Of a stretch of 64,000 nt of DNA, positions 7,528 to 17,455 are shown piece after piece. The position numbers and the translations under genes are program-made. A model generated the notes under the pieces. That model made no database searches and was not told the origin of the DNA. It saw only the letters and a list, made by a program, of their open reading frames with translations. Positions within the stretch are counted from its first letter, which is position 1. Every line of letters begins with the position of its first letter. The DNA comes from Mangrovimicrobium sp048323675 (GTDB taxonomy: Bacteria; Pseudomonadota; Gammaproteobacteria; Pseudomonadales; Halieaceae): positions 248,001 through 312,000 of the forward strand of contig NZ_JBLWFK010000002.1 of NCBI RefSeq assembly GCF_048323675.1. Direction: 5' to 3'.

Positions 7528-8331
7528 CTAGCCTCGATGCAGAACCAGCTCCAGCACCATTTTCGAGCCGAAATACGCCAGCATCAGCGCCGCGAAGCCC
7601 GCCAGGGTAAAACGCACCGCAGTCTGGCTGCGCCAGCCCAGTTGCCGGTGGCCCCACAGCAGCGTGGAGAACAGCAGCCAGGCGAGCATGGTCAGCACGG
7701 TTTTGTGTACCAGGTGCTGGGCAAAGATATCGTCGACGAACAGGAAACCCGTGACGATGGAAAGCGTCAGCAGGATGACCCCGATCCACAGCAGCTCGAA
7801 GAGCATTTTTTCCATCAGCTGCAGCGGCGGCAGTATCTGCACGATCCCCCGGGTGTGGCGGTGGTGCAGCTGGTAGTCCTGGGTGGCCACCAGCGCGGCC
7901 TGTGCCGCGGCCAGGGTCAGGAACGCGTAGGCGACGATGGAACTGCCGATGTGCAGCATCATGCCCGGCGGCTGGTGGCGCGAGAGTACCTCGGTGTCCG
8001 GAGCGAAGGCGGATACCAGCACGGAAAGCGCAGATAGGGGGAACAGGATCACCAGCAGGTTCTGCAGTGGCCGGCGTAGCATCAGCAGCACGCAGGTGAG
8101 GTTGATCACCAGGAAAATCAGTGCGGAGATGGTATAGAACCCCAGGTGCAGGCCGCCGCTGCCGGCGACGCTGCTGAACGCGACAATCGCATGGCAGGCC
8201 AGCGCGGCGGCGCCGAGCACCTTGACGCCGCGGCCCAACCGCTGGTGGCGCTGCGCCAGGTTGAACAGGTGCAGGCCGGTGGCGGTGAGGTAGAGCAGCG
8301 CCGCGAGAGGCGCAAATATTGTTATGGACAT
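7528..8331 (-). CDS. YpjD/CcsA-family cytochrome c biogenesis-like membrane protein
   Basis: A 267-residue protein with about eight transmembrane helices, including the family's HIGSSIVAYAFLTLAA segment and a late HxxHK pair (AQHLVHKTVL) resembling CcsA/CcmC heme-contact regions. The tryptophan-rich WWD motif of genuine heme handlers is not evident. In Pseudomonas the homologue also sits divergently beside ffh. The function is not established; E. coli YpjD is an uncharacterised inner-membrane protein. Start ATG at 8331. Confidence 0.85.
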   Translation of the reverse strand: MSITIFAPLAALLYLTATGLHLFNLAQRHQRLGRGVKVLGAAALACHAIVAFSSVAGSGGLHLGFYTISALIFLVINLTCVLLMLRRPLQNLLVILFPLSALSVLVSAFAPDTEVLSRHQPPGMMLHIGSSIVAYAFLTLAAAQAALVATQDYQLHHRHTRGIVQILPPLQLMEKMLFELLWIGVILLTLSIVTGFLFVDDIFAQHLVHKTVLTMLAWLLFSTLLWGHRQLGWRSQTAVRFTLAGFAALMLAYFGSKMVLELVLHRG

Positions 8332-8335
8332 GGGT

Positions 8336-8365
8336 TTGGGGTTGGTCCGGCGGGTGGCGTATACT
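8336..8365 (+). promoter_or_regulatory. Candidate ffh promoter
   Basis: TTGGGG (8336-8341), 18-bp spacer, TATACT (8360-8365). It lies 64 bp upstream of the ffh ATG in the divergent gap. Confidence 0.4.
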
Positions 8366-8428
8366 TCGCCACTTTGTACAGAACTGCCCCGGCGGAATCA
8401 ATAGCCGTCCTGCTGTGAGAGTATTTTC

Positions 8429-9814
<1,386 letters not shown>

Positions 9815-9874
9815 ACTGGGCTTCGAGCGATCCCGAGGGCTGGTCGTTGGCAGTTCCTCCGCCGGGCCAGCTCA

Positions 9875-9969
9875 CGGTATGTAGCGCCCCGAAAACCGCA
9901 ACAGCGGCGTCCTGCCAGCTTGGCTTCGGCCATCCATGGCCTCGGACATTTTCGTGGCGCTTCATACCG
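9875..9969 (-). repeat. Hairpin element A5
   Basis: Arms 9875-9895 and 9949-9969 pair at 19 of 21 positions. Read on the minus strand, the core begins GTCCGAGGCCAT and contains GGCCAT/ATGGCC as hairpin 1 and GGC/GCC around AGGAC as hairpin 2. It is the most divergent of the five copies, and its arms are the least perfect, as expected of an older copy. Confidence 0.7.
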
Positions 9970-10150
9970 CAATCTATCCCTCCCCGGTAGCCATTTGATT
10001 CGCTGTGGAGCGATGGACCCAGTGGCTCAAATGAAGGCTCTGAACACGGCACCCGGTCGAATCTCGATGACTAGAGAGTGGTTCCGGCCCCAGTGCCGCA
10101 CTCTGGCTCCATAACCCCCCGTAATCCATGAAAAAATCCCGTTTTCAGGG

Positions 10151-10179
10151 TTTCATTTCCAGCCGCTTTTCCGTATGAT
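10151..10179 (+). promoter_or_regulatory. Candidate promoter of rpsP-rimM-trmD-rplS
   Basis: TTTCAT (10151-10156), 17-bp spacer, TATGAT (10174-10179), with a leader of about 90 nt before rpsP. Confidence 0.45.
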
Positions 10180-10273
10180 ACGCCACCTTTCCGGCCCGGG
10201 TGCCGGGTATTTGTCGTGGGTGACCGCATACTTGAACGCGGTGGGCCCGGAATTTCCAGGGAATGTAGAGAAC

Positions 10274-10522
10274 ATGGTAACTATTCGACTTGCACGTGGC
10301 GGCTCCAAGAAGCGTCCCTTCTATCACCTGACCGTGGCGGATCACCGCACCGCGCGTAACGGCCGTTTCATCGAGCGCGTGGGTTTCTTCAACCCGGTTG
10401 CCCGTGGCCAGGAAGAGCGCCTGCGCGTTGACTCCGACCGCGTCGCCTACTGGCAGGGCCAGGGCGCACAGCTGTCCGAGCGTGTCGCCAAGCTGGTGAA
10501 GGAAGCAGCCGCAGCCGCGTAA
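10274..10522 (+). CDS. rpsP: 30S ribosomal protein S16
   Basis: This 82-residue S16 begins MVTIRLARGGSKKRPFYHL, the diagnostic N-terminus, so the ATG at 10274 is the start although the frame is open further upstream. S16 is an early-assembly protein at the 5' domain of 16S rRNA. Residues 30-45 (GRFIERVGFFNP) are conserved, and the C-terminus is a short Ala tail. First gene of the classic rpsP-rimM-trmD-rplS operon. Confidence 0.98.
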   Translation: MVTIRLARGGSKKRPFYHLTVADHRTARNGRFIERVGFFNPVARGQEERLRVDSDRVAYWQGQGAQLSERVAKLVKEAAAAA

Positions 10523-10542
10523 GCACTGCGCACCGGTCTTTG

Positions 10543-11091
10543 ATGGGTGGGTCCGGAACCAGCGTGCTGACAGTCGGTAAGATCACCGGCTGTTACGGCA
10601 TCAAGGGCTGGGTAAAAATACACTCATACACCTCGCCGGAGGAGAACCTGTTCGACTTCGGCGAGTGGAAGCTGAAACGCAGGGGCAGTGAAGAGCCCGT
10701 CCACTTCGACGAGTGGAAGCGTCACGGCAAGAGCATGATTGCCCATATCCGCGGAGTGGATGATCGCGACATCGCAGAATCCTTCCGCGGCCTTGAGATC
10801 CTGGTGGGGGCTGAATATCTCCCGGAGTTATCTGAAGGCGATTACTACTGGCACCAGCTCGAGGGTCTCGAGGTCTGGGCCAGGGAGCCGGAAAGCAGTG
10901 CGGACCGCGTATTGCTGGGCAGGGTGGACTACCTGCTGGAAACCGGCGCCAACGATGTACTGGTGGTGAAGGCCTGCGAAGGCAGTGTCGACGACAGGGA
11001 ACGCCTGATTCCCTACCTGCCCGACGATGTCGTGGCCAGCGTCGATCTGCAGCAGGGCCGCATGGAAGTCGACTGGTACATCGACGACTGA
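10543..11091 (+). CDS. rimM: 16S rRNA processing protein RimM
   Basis: RimM assists 30S head assembly around S19 and 16S processing. The 182-residue protein has the N-terminal RimM barrel (VGKITGCYGIKGWVKI, about 10-25; HIRGVDDRD...) and the C-terminal PRC-barrel (YYWHQLEGLEVW ... LIPYLPDDVV). I prefer ATG 10543 over the TTG one codon earlier. It follows rpsP by 20 bp. Confidence 0.96.
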   Translation: MGGSGTSVLTVGKITGCYGIKGWVKIHSYTSPEENLFDFGEWKLKRRGSEEPVHFDEWKRHGKSMIAHIRGVDDRDIAESFRGLEILVGAEYLPELSEGDYYWHQLEGLEVWAREPESSADRVLLGRVDYLLETGANDVLVVKACEGSVDDRERLIPYLPDDVVASVDLQQGRMEVDWYIDD

Positions 11092-11145
11092 ACTGCAGGA
11101 GCGCGCTCCGCGTGCCATTGGCGGAGTAGAGGGCAGGTAAACGCA

Positions 11146-11898
11146 ATGCACATCGCTGTCGTGAGCCTGTTTCCGGAAATGTTCGCCGCAGTCAGCGAGC
11201 ACGGCGTGACCGGCAGGGCGGTAAGCCAGGGGCTGGTGGCCATCAGCCACAGCAACCCGCGGGATTACGCCACTGACCGGCACCGCACGGTGGACGACCG
11301 ACCCTACGGCGGCGGCCCCGGGATGCTGATGAAGATTGATACCTTGCGCCAGGCTATCGCCGACGCAAGGGCGGCCGCGGGCGAGGGTGCAAAGGTCATC
11401 TACCTCTCGCCGCAGGGCCGCAGGCTGGATCACGCGAAAGCGGCCAGCCTGGCCACGGAAGCCGGCCTGGTTCTGGTGGCGGGTCGCTACGAGGGCGTCG
11501 ATGAACGACTGATCGACGCCGAGGTGGATGAAGAACTGTCCATCGGCGACTATGTATTGAGCGGCGGCGAACTGGCTGCCATGGTGGTCATCGACACGGT
11601 GACGCGCCAATTGCCCGGGGTGCTGGGCCACGAGGCGTCCGCGCAGGAAGATTCCTTCGCCGACGGCCTGCTGGATTGCCCGCACTACACCCGGCCCGAG
11701 GTTTACGAGGGGCGGGCGGTACCGGAAGTGTTACTCAGCGGCAACCACGAATGGATTCGCCGCTGGCGCCTGAAACAGGCACTGGGCCGGACCTACGAAC
11801 GCCGCCCCGACCTGCTGCAGGACAGGGCCATGACGGCCGAGGAAAATGAGTTGTTGGCGGAATACCTCCGCGAACGTGAGACAAACGAGACTGAATAG
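11146..11898 (+). CDS. trmD: tRNA (guanine-37-N1)-methyltransferase TrmD
   Basis: TrmD methylates G37 of tRNAs with G36, using SAM bound in a trefoil knot. The 250-residue product shows YGGGPGMLMK (about 58-67), the knot segment ISLSP-type IYLSPQGRRLDHAKA, GRYEGVDERLI, and SIGDYVLSGGELAA. All are typical, as is the length. It sits between rimM and rplS as in most gammaproteobacteria. Confidence 0.98.
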   Translation: MHIAVVSLFPEMFAAVSEHGVTGRAVSQGLVAISHSNPRDYATDRHRTVDDRPYGGGPGMLMKIDTLRQAIADARAAAGEGAKVIYLSPQGRRLDHAKAASLATEAGLVLVAGRYEGVDERLIDAEVDEELSIGDYVLSGGELAAMVVIDTVTRQLPGVLGHEASAQEDSFADGLLDCPHYTRPEVYEGRAVPEVLLSGNHEWIRRWRLKQALGRTYERRPDLLQDRAMTAEENELLAEYLRERETNETE

Positions 11899-11938
11899 CC
11901 AGCTGTGAAGCTGCATTGAATTCCAACAGGAGCGCGCC

Positions 11939-12292
11939 ATGAGCACCAACAAGATTATCTCCCAGCTTGACGCTGAACAGATGGAAAGGGAACTGCCTGA
12001 GTTCGCCCCGGGTGATACCGTGGTCGTTCAGGTTAAAGTAAAGGAAGGCAACCGCGAGCGTCTGCAGGCCTTCGAAGGCGTTGTTATCGGCAAGCGTAAC
12101 CGCGGCCTGAACTCTGCCTTCACCGTCCGCAAGATCTCCCACGGTGTGGGCGTCGAGCGTACCTTCCAGGCCTACAGCCCGCTGGTCGACAGCGTCACTG
12201 TCAAGCGTCGCGGCGACGTGCGCCAGGCCAAGCTGTACTACCTGCGCGAGCTGTCCGGCAAGGCTGCCCGCATCAAGGAAAAGCTCGGCTGA
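11939..12292 (+). CDS. rplS: 50S ribosomal protein L19
   Basis: This 117-residue L19 sits at the 30S-50S interface. It has the family sequence FAPGDTVVVQVKVKEG (about 22-37), LQAFEGVVIGKRNRGLNS and FTVRKISHGVGVERTF. A strong ribosome site (CAGGAGCG) precedes the ATG. It is the last gene of the operon and is followed directly by a terminator. Confidence 0.98.
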   Translation: MSTNKIISQLDAEQMERELPEFAPGDTVVVQVKVKEGNRERLQAFEGVVIGKRNRGLNSAFTVRKISHGVGVERTFQAYSPLVDSVTVKRRGDVRQAKLYYLRELSGKAARIKEKLG

Positions 12293-12316
12293 TCGCCTTT
12301 TCCGGCTTGTATTCGA

Positions 12317-12341
12317 AAGCGGCCCCTGTGGCCGCTTTTTT
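12317..12341 (+). terminator. Terminator of the rpsP-rplS operon
   Basis: Stem AAGCGGCC (12317-12324), loop CCTGT, stem GGCCGCTT (12330-12337), then T to 12341. Confidence 0.9.
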
Positions 12342-12435
12342 GTGCCTGTTCGATTTGGCTCAGGATTTAGGCAAGGGTTCAGGTCTGGGATTGAGTTCGG
12401 GTTGGGTGGCAAAGGAGCTTCGTAGGCCGGCCCGC

Positions 12436-12537
12436 GTACGGCCATTCCACGCCCGAAAAACGCAAAAGCGCCATCCATGGCAGCTCGGCTTCGGCCATCC
12501 ATGGCCTCAGACGTTTTCGTGCGTGGAATGGCCGCAC
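12436..12537 (-). repeat. Hairpin element A4
   Basis: Arms 12436-12459 and 12514-12537 pair at 22 of 24 positions. On the minus strand the core has GGCCAT/ATGGCC as hairpin 1 and GCCAT/ATGGC as hairpin 2, then GCGCTTTTG. Hairpin 1 is identical to that of copies A2 and A5; hairpin 2 differs by paired substitutions from A1 and A2. Confidence 0.8.
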
Positions 12538-12740
12538 ACGGTCCTCGTTCACGAGATAACCTGATAATCCCGCAAGTTATTTCACGTTGGTCGAAGCAAC
12601 TTCGTGGTATTTCCTCTGGTTTTTTCCGTTCAGGGCTACAGAGTGGTCATCGTGCGAGCGTGAGCTGCTGAAATTATAAGCAGCATATGTTTCTGGCTTG
12701 GCGCAAGATGAAACGACTATCAGCGTACATGGGTAGGAGT

Positions 12741-12851
12741 GAAGATCGGCGTGTCTCTCCAGAAAACGTCTGAGGCCATGGATGGCCGAGGCCGAGCCTG
12801 CACATGGATGTGCGCTTTTTGGCGGTTTTCTGGAGAGACACGCCGATCTTC
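12741..12851 (+). repeat. Hairpin element A2
   Basis: Arms 12741-12767 and 12825-12851 are a perfect 27-bp inverted repeat. The core has GGCCAT/ATGGCC and GCACA/TGTGC hairpins, with CCGAGCCT between them and GCGCTTTTTGGCG after. The arm sequence has no match in the other copies. Confidence 0.85.
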
Positions 12852-12966
12852 GATCCGGGAAAACGGCACCACTGAGAGTTGTATAGAAGACCCCAGCCAT
12901 CAGGAAACTCGAGAATCAACCAACAGTCATCACGAAGTCACATAATTCCGTGCTACTGTACCGGGC

Positions 12967-13872
12967 ATGCCCAGCAGCCAACCCGACAACCCCGAGATCG
13001 AGCGCTTCATCGACGCCATGTGGATGGAGAAAGGCCTCAGCGACAATACCCTGGGGAGCTACCGTCGGGACCTGCGCCAGTACGACCAGTGGCTGCAGAA
13101 ACACCGCGCCGGGACGATACGCAGTGCCGATCGCGCCGACCTGCAGGCCTACCTCGGGGCGCGGCTGCAAAAGGGCAGTTCGCAGCGCTCGACTGCGCGG
13201 ATGCTGTCCTGCCTGCGCGGGTTCTACAAGTACCTGCTGCGTGAGGGCCGGGTGAATCGCGATCCCACCCTGGATGTCGAGAGTCCCCGCCTGGGCCGGC
13301 CACTGCCAAAGACCCTGTCGGAAGCCCAGGTCGACCGCCTGCTGGAAGAGCCGGACCTCGACAATCCCATTGAATTCCGCGACCGGGCCATGCTCGAACT
13401 GCTCTACGCCAGCGGGCTGCGGGTCAGCGAACTGACCAGCCTGCAACTCAACCAGGTCAGCCTCAACCAGGGCGTGGTGCGAGTGTTCGGCAAGGGCAGC
13501 AAGGAGCGGCTGGTGCCGATGGGGGAGGAGGCGCTGGCCTGGCTGCAGCGCTACATGGCGGGTCCGCGGCGCGAATTGATGCGGGGTAATCTCTCGGATG
13601 TGCTGTTTCCCAGCAAGCAGGGGCGGCAGATGACTCGCCAGACCTTCTGGCATCGTATTAAAATCTACGCGCGCCGTGCCGGGATCACGCAGCCCTTGTC
13701 GCCGCATACGCTGCGGCATGCGTTTGCCACCCACTTGCTCAACCACGGCGCGGATTTGCGGGTCGTACAGATGTTGCTGGGGCATAGCGATCTCAGTACG
13801 ACACAGATTTACACCCACGTGGCGCGCCAGCGTATGCAGGAACTGCATGCGCAGCATCACCCGCGTGGTTGA
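12967..13872 (+). CDS. xerD: Tyrosine recombinase XerD
   Basis: XerD, with XerC, resolves chromosome dimers at dif under FtsK control. The 301-residue protein has the N-terminal SAM-like core-binding domain (10-95) and the catalytic domain with all active residues: Arg152 (ASGLRVSEL), Lys176 (GKGSKE), His247 and Arg250 (SPHTLRH), His273 (LLGHSDL), Tyr282 (TQIYTHV). The position upstream of dsbC, hom, thrC and recJ is that of xerD rather than xerC or a phage integrase. The start ATG gives the usual length. Confidence 0.95.
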   Translation: MPSSQPDNPEIERFIDAMWMEKGLSDNTLGSYRRDLRQYDQWLQKHRAGTIRSADRADLQAYLGARLQKGSSQRSTARMLSCLRGFYKYLLREGRVNRDPTLDVESPRLGRPLPKTLSEAQVDRLLEEPDLDNPIEFRDRAMLELLYASGLRVSELTSLQLNQVSLNQGVVRVFGKGSKERLVPMGEEALAWLQRYMAGPRRELMRGNLSDVLFPSKQGRQMTRQTFWHRIKIYARRAGITQPLSPHTLRHAFATHLLNHGADLRVVQMLLGHSDLSTTQIYTHVARQRMQELHAQHHPRG

Positions 13873-14015
13873 GGAACTACCGGGAAGCTGAGGGTTCAAA
13901 GGGACACGGCTTTGCAGTTATACAAACTGCCGCCAGCCCCGGGTTCTGCGCGGCTTTTATACAGACAGGAGGTCACCACGGATGATGAGTGGCCCAGAAA
14001 CTTAGAGGACAGACT

Positions 14016-14765
14016 ATGATTTCCCGCATGTTCAAAACGGTCACGGCTGGTCTGCTGCTGGCATCGGCGTCAGTGGTGCTGGCGGCCGACGGTGTGGACG
14101 AGGCCGTCGAGGCGCATCTCAGGAAGGCGCTGACCAACCCGGGGATGAACCTCACGGTGGAGTCCGTGGCCGCCAGTGAAGTGCCGGGCATGTATGCCGT
14201 GCAGTTCGAGAACGGCCCGCTGGTCTATGCGACGGAAGACGGCAACTACCTGATTCACGGCGACCTGTTCCGGGTGACCGGTGGCCAGTATGTCAACCTG
14301 TCCGAGAAGCAGCGCGACCTGGAGCGCAAGGAACTGATGGACGCGGTCAATACCGACGACATGATCGTGTTTGCGGCCGAAGGCGAGACCCGAGCCTACA
14401 TCAACGTGTTTACCGACGTGACCTGTTTCTACTGCCAGAAACTGCACAAGGAGGTTCCGGAGCTGAACAAGCGCGGTGTCGAAGTGCGCTACCTGGCCTT
14501 CCCGCGCGCGGGTCTGGGGTCCGCGTCCTACGACCTGCTGGTCACTGCCTGGTGCTCCGACGACCAGCAGTCCGCCCTGACCAAGCTTAAGAACAAGGAA
14601 AATGTGCCCTCGGTCACCTGTGACAACAATCCGGTGAAAACCGACTACGAACTCGGCCAGCGCGTCGGGGTGCGCGGCACGCCTGCGCTGGTGACGGCTG
14701 AAGGCCGCCTGATCCCCGGTTACCAGACTGTCGACCAGTTGATGGCAACCCTCGGGCTGGACTGA
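14016..14765 (+). CDS. dsbC: Periplasmic thiol:disulfide interchange protein DsbC
   Basis: DsbC isomerises wrong disulfides in the periplasm and is kept reduced by DsbD. The 249-residue precursor begins MISRMFKTV and has a signal peptide ending near SVVLAADG. The N-terminal dimerisation domain is followed by the thioredoxin domain with CFYC active site (TDVTCFYCQKLHKE) and the cis-Pro loop RGTPALV. I chose ATG 14016 because AGAGGAC sits in the right place before it and the signal peptide then begins properly. Confidence 0.95.
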   Translation: MISRMFKTVTAGLLLASASVVLAADGVDEAVEAHLRKALTNPGMNLTVESVAASEVPGMYAVQFENGPLVYATEDGNYLIHGDLFRVTGGQYVNLSEKQRDLERKELMDAVNTDDMIVFAAEGETRAYINVFTDVTCFYCQKLHKEVPELNKRGVEVRYLAFPRAGLGSASYDLLVTAWCSDDQQSALTKLKNKENVPSVTCDNNPVKTDYELGQRVGVRGTPALVTAEGRLIPGYQTVDQLMATLGLD

Positions 14766-14781
14766 TTCCAGCCCCTGCTCA

Positions 14782-14810
14782 TTGACATAAATCCTTAGAA
14801 ACCTTACTGT
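14782..14810 (+). promoter_or_regulatory. Candidate promoter upstream of the aminotransferase
   Basis: A perfect TTGACA (14782-14787) with a poor TACTGT at 17-bp spacing. An 8-bp GCCCCGGA/TCCGGGGC hairpin (14829-14848) follows in the leader, without a T-run. It could drive the aminotransferase-hom-thrC-recJ unit. Confidence 0.35.
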
Positions 14811-14868
14811 TTCCGACCTTTTATATGTGCCCCGGAAGCCTCCGGGGCGCCCTGGCAGAGAAACGTAA

Positions 14869-16059
14869 GTGGACGAGCAATTCCTGCGCATATCGCGCCT
14901 CCCTCCCTATGTGTTCAATATCATTGGCGAGCTCAAGCAGAAGGCGCGAGCGGCCGGGGAGGACATCATTGATTTCGGCATGGGCAACCCGGACCAGCCC
15001 ACGCCCCAGCACATCGTCGACAAGATGGTGGAAACCGCCCAGCGCGGCGATACCCACCGCTACTCCCAGTCCAAGGGCATCCCGCGCCTGCGCAAGGCGA
15101 TCTGCGACTGGTACAAGCGCCGCTACGACGTCACCCTGGACCCGGAGACGGAAGCCATTGTCACCCTGGGTTCCAAGGAGGGGCTGGCGCACCTGGCACT
15201 GGCAACTACCGGTCCCGGCGACGCCGTACTGGTGCCGAACCCCTCGTACCCGATCCACCCCTACGGCTTTGTGATTTCCGGCGCGGATATCCGCCACGTG
15301 CCGATGGGCGAGAACGAGAACGTCTTCTTCGAAGAACTGGAAAAGGGCATCCACAACAGCTGGCCGCGGCCCAAGATGCTGGTGCTGAATTTTCCCTCCA
15401 ACCCGACCGCGCACTGCGTGGAACTGGATTTCTACGAGAAAGTCGTGGCGATTGCCCGCGAACACAATATCTGGGTGGTGCAGGACCTGGCCTATGCGGA
15501 CCTGTGCTACGACGGCTATGTCGCGCCTTCGATCCTGCAGGTAGAGGGCGCCCGCGATGTGGCGGTCGAGTTCTTCAGCATGTCCAAAAGCTACAACATG
15601 CCCGGCTGGCGGGTGGGTTTCTGCTGCGGCAACAAGACCCTGGTCGGCGCCCTGGCACGGATGAAGTCCTACCTCGACTACGGCATGTTTACCCCGATCC
15701 AGGTGGCGGCGATCAAGGCCCTGGAAGGCGACCAGAGCTGCGTGGATGAAATCCGCGAGATGTACCAGTCGCGCCGCGATGTCCTCTGTAGCGGCCTCAA
15801 TGCCGCCGGCTGGCCGGTGACGCCGCCGCGGGCAACCATGTTTGTCTGGGCAAAAATTCCCGATTTCTACGCCGAAATGGGCTCCATTGAGTTCAGCAAA
15901 AAGTTGCTTACGGAGGCCAAGGTGGCGGTGTCCCCGGGTATCGGCTTCGGTGAATACGGCGAGGGCTATGTGCGTTTCGGCCTGATCGAGAACGAACACC
16001 GCACGCGCCAGGCGATCCGCAATATCCGTAAGATGATCAAGGCCGACGGCTTCGCCTGA
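14869..16059 (+). CDS. alaC: PLP-dependent alanine aminotransferase, AlaC type
   Basis: A class I aminotransferase of 396 residues resembling AlaC (pyruvate/glutamate to alanine/2-oxoglutarate). PLP features: the Schiff-base Lys240 in SMSKSYNMPGWR, Asn175 in NFPSNPT, Asp206/Tyr209 in VVQDLAYADL and the C-terminal Arg in YVRFGLI. The start is GTG at 14869. It is inserted between dsbC and hom, which are adjacent in Pseudomonas, and precedes hom by about 40 bp, so it is probably cotranscribed with threonine biosynthesis. Exact substrate specificity is inferred. Confidence 0.88.
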   Translation: MDEQFLRISRLPPYVFNIIGELKQKARAAGEDIIDFGMGNPDQPTPQHIVDKMVETAQRGDTHRYSQSKGIPRLRKAICDWYKRRYDVTLDPETEAIVTLGSKEGLAHLALATTGPGDAVLVPNPSYPIHPYGFVISGADIRHVPMGENENVFFEELEKGIHNSWPRPKMLVLNFPSNPTAHCVELDFYEKVVAIAREHNIWVVQDLAYADLCYDGYVAPSILQVEGARDVAVEFFSMSKSYNMPGWRVGFCCGNKTLVGALARMKSYLDYGMFTPIQVAAIKALEGDQSCVDEIREMYQSRRDVLCSGLNAAGWPVTPPRATMFVWAKIPDFYAEMGSIEFSKKLLTEAKVAVSPGIGFGEYGEGYVRFGLIENEHRTRQAIRNIRKMIKADGFA

Positions 16060-16100
16060 GGCGCGGCTCCCGGCAACAGTAAAACAACAAGCAGGCAGTT

Positions 16101-17414
16101 ATGAGTGCGCAAACAGTAAAAGTGGGTATCTGTGGTCTCGGTACCGTGGGCAGTGGCACCTTCAACGTGCTGAGTCGCAACAGCGCGGAAATCGCCGCCC
16201 GCGCGCGCTGTGCGGTAGAGGTCGTGCATGTCGGCGCGCGGCGCGACAATCCGGCCTGTGAACTGGGCAATACCCGTGTCAGCCGGGATATCTTCGCGGT
16301 CGCCAATGACCCCGAGGTACAGGTACTGGTCGAACTGATCGGCGGCACCACCGTTGCCAGGGAACTGGTGGAAACCGCGCTGCGCAACGGCAAGCACGTG
16401 GTGACCGCCAACAAGGCGCTGATCGCGGAATTTGGCAACGAACTGTTTGCGCTGGCCGAGGAGTACGGCGTGACCATCCGCTACGAAGCGGCGGTGGCCG
16501 GCGGTATCCCGATTATCAAGGCCCTGCGCGAGGGCCTGGCCGGCAACCGCATCGAGTGGCTGGCGGGCATCATCAACGGCACCGGCAACTTTATCCTCAG
16601 TGAAATGCGCGACAAGGGCCGCGATTTTGCCGACGTGCTGGCGGAAGCCCAGGCCCTCGGTTACGCGGAAGCGGACCCCACCTTTGACGTGGAAGGCATC
16701 GACGCCGCACACAAGCTGGTGATCCTCGCCTCGCTCGCCTTCGGCATGCCGCTGCAGTTTTCCTCGGTATTTACCGAGGGCATTACCAAACTGACCACCC
16801 AGGACATGGAATACGCGGAGCAACTGGGCTATCGCATCAAGCACCTCGGCATCGCCAAGCAGACCGGCGGCGGGGTGGAACTGCGGGTGCACCCGACCCT
16901 GATTCCCGAGAAGCGCCTGATCGCCAACGTGAACGGCGTCAAGAACGCCGTGCTGGTGGAGGGCGACGCTGTCGGCCCCACCATGTACTACGGCGCCGGT
17001 GCCGGCGCGGAGCCGACCGCTTCCGCGGTGGTGGCGGATATCGTCGACCTGGCCCGCGCGCTCTCCGGCGGCCAGGACTGCCGGGTGCCCTCGCTGGGCT
17101 TCGACAGCCACAACCTGCGCGACGTGCGTATTGTGCCGATGTCCGAGGTGGTGACCCCCTGGTACCTGCGCATGGTCGCCGAGGACAAACCCGGCGTCCT
17201 GTCGCGTATCGCCACCATTTTCAGCGACCAGGGTATCAGCATCGAGGCCCTGATCCAGAAGGCGCCCGCGGAAGGGGAGACACTGGTGCCGCTGATCGTG
17301 CTGACCAACAAGGCAGCCCAGGGCAGTATGGACCAGGCGGTGGCGGCTATTCAGGCGCTGGATTCGATCTCCAGCGAAGTCGTGCGTATCCGCGTAGAAT
17401 CACTGGACGGCTGA
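16101..17414 (+). CDS. hom: Homoserine dehydrogenase
   Basis: This enzyme reduces aspartate semialdehyde to homoserine, the branch point to threonine and methionine. The 437-residue monofunctional enzyme has the NAD(P) motif GICGLGTVGSGT (8-19), the catalytic region GGIPIIKALREGLAGN and INGTGNFILSEM, and a C-terminal ACT domain (about 350-430, LRMVAEDKPGVLSRIATIF) expected to bind threonine as feedback inhibitor. It lies 41 bp upstream of thrC. Confidence 0.96.
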   Translation: MSAQTVKVGICGLGTVGSGTFNVLSRNSAEIAARARCAVEVVHVGARRDNPACELGNTRVSRDIFAVANDPEVQVLVELIGGTTVARELVETALRNGKHVVTANKALIAEFGNELFALAEEYGVTIRYEAAVAGGIPIIKALREGLAGNRIEWLAGIINGTGNFILSEMRDKGRDFADVLAEAQALGYAEADPTFDVEGIDAAHKLVILASLAFGMPLQFSSVFTEGITKLTTQDMEYAEQLGYRIKHLGIAKQTGGGVELRVHPTLIPEKRLIANVNGVKNAVLVEGDAVGPTMYYGAGAGAEPTASAVVADIVDLARALSGGQDCRVPSLGFDSHNLRDVRIVPMSEVVTPWYLRMVAEDKPGVLSRIATIFSDQGISIEALIQKAPAEGETLVPLIVLTNKAAQGSMDQAVAAIQALDSISSEVVRIRVESLDG

Positions 17415-17455
17415 GCGTCAGCACGGCAGTCACAGCAAGCAAAACAGGTAAGACA

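Larger units (their letters stand above)
9815..10273. other. ffh-rpsP intergenic region
   Basis: This gap holds hairpin element A5 (9875-9969), a weaker region of short inverted repeats around 10000-10110 (for example AGAGTG/CACTCT) and a candidate promoter for the rpsP operon at 10151-10179. No coding frame looks real. Confidence 0.6.
12293..12966. other. rplS-xerD intergenic region with two hairpin elements
   Basis: After the rplS terminator, this 674-bp gap carries hairpin elements A4 (12436-12537) and A2 (12741-12851) in opposite orientations, about 200 bp apart. The 200 bp between them and the 115 bp before xerD show no gene or clear promoter. Confidence 0.65.

Noticed and set aside
10000..10110. 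Further family A copy downstream of A5
   Set aside because: Short inverted repeats such as AGAGTG/CACTCT are present, but the conserved core is absent and pairing is weak.
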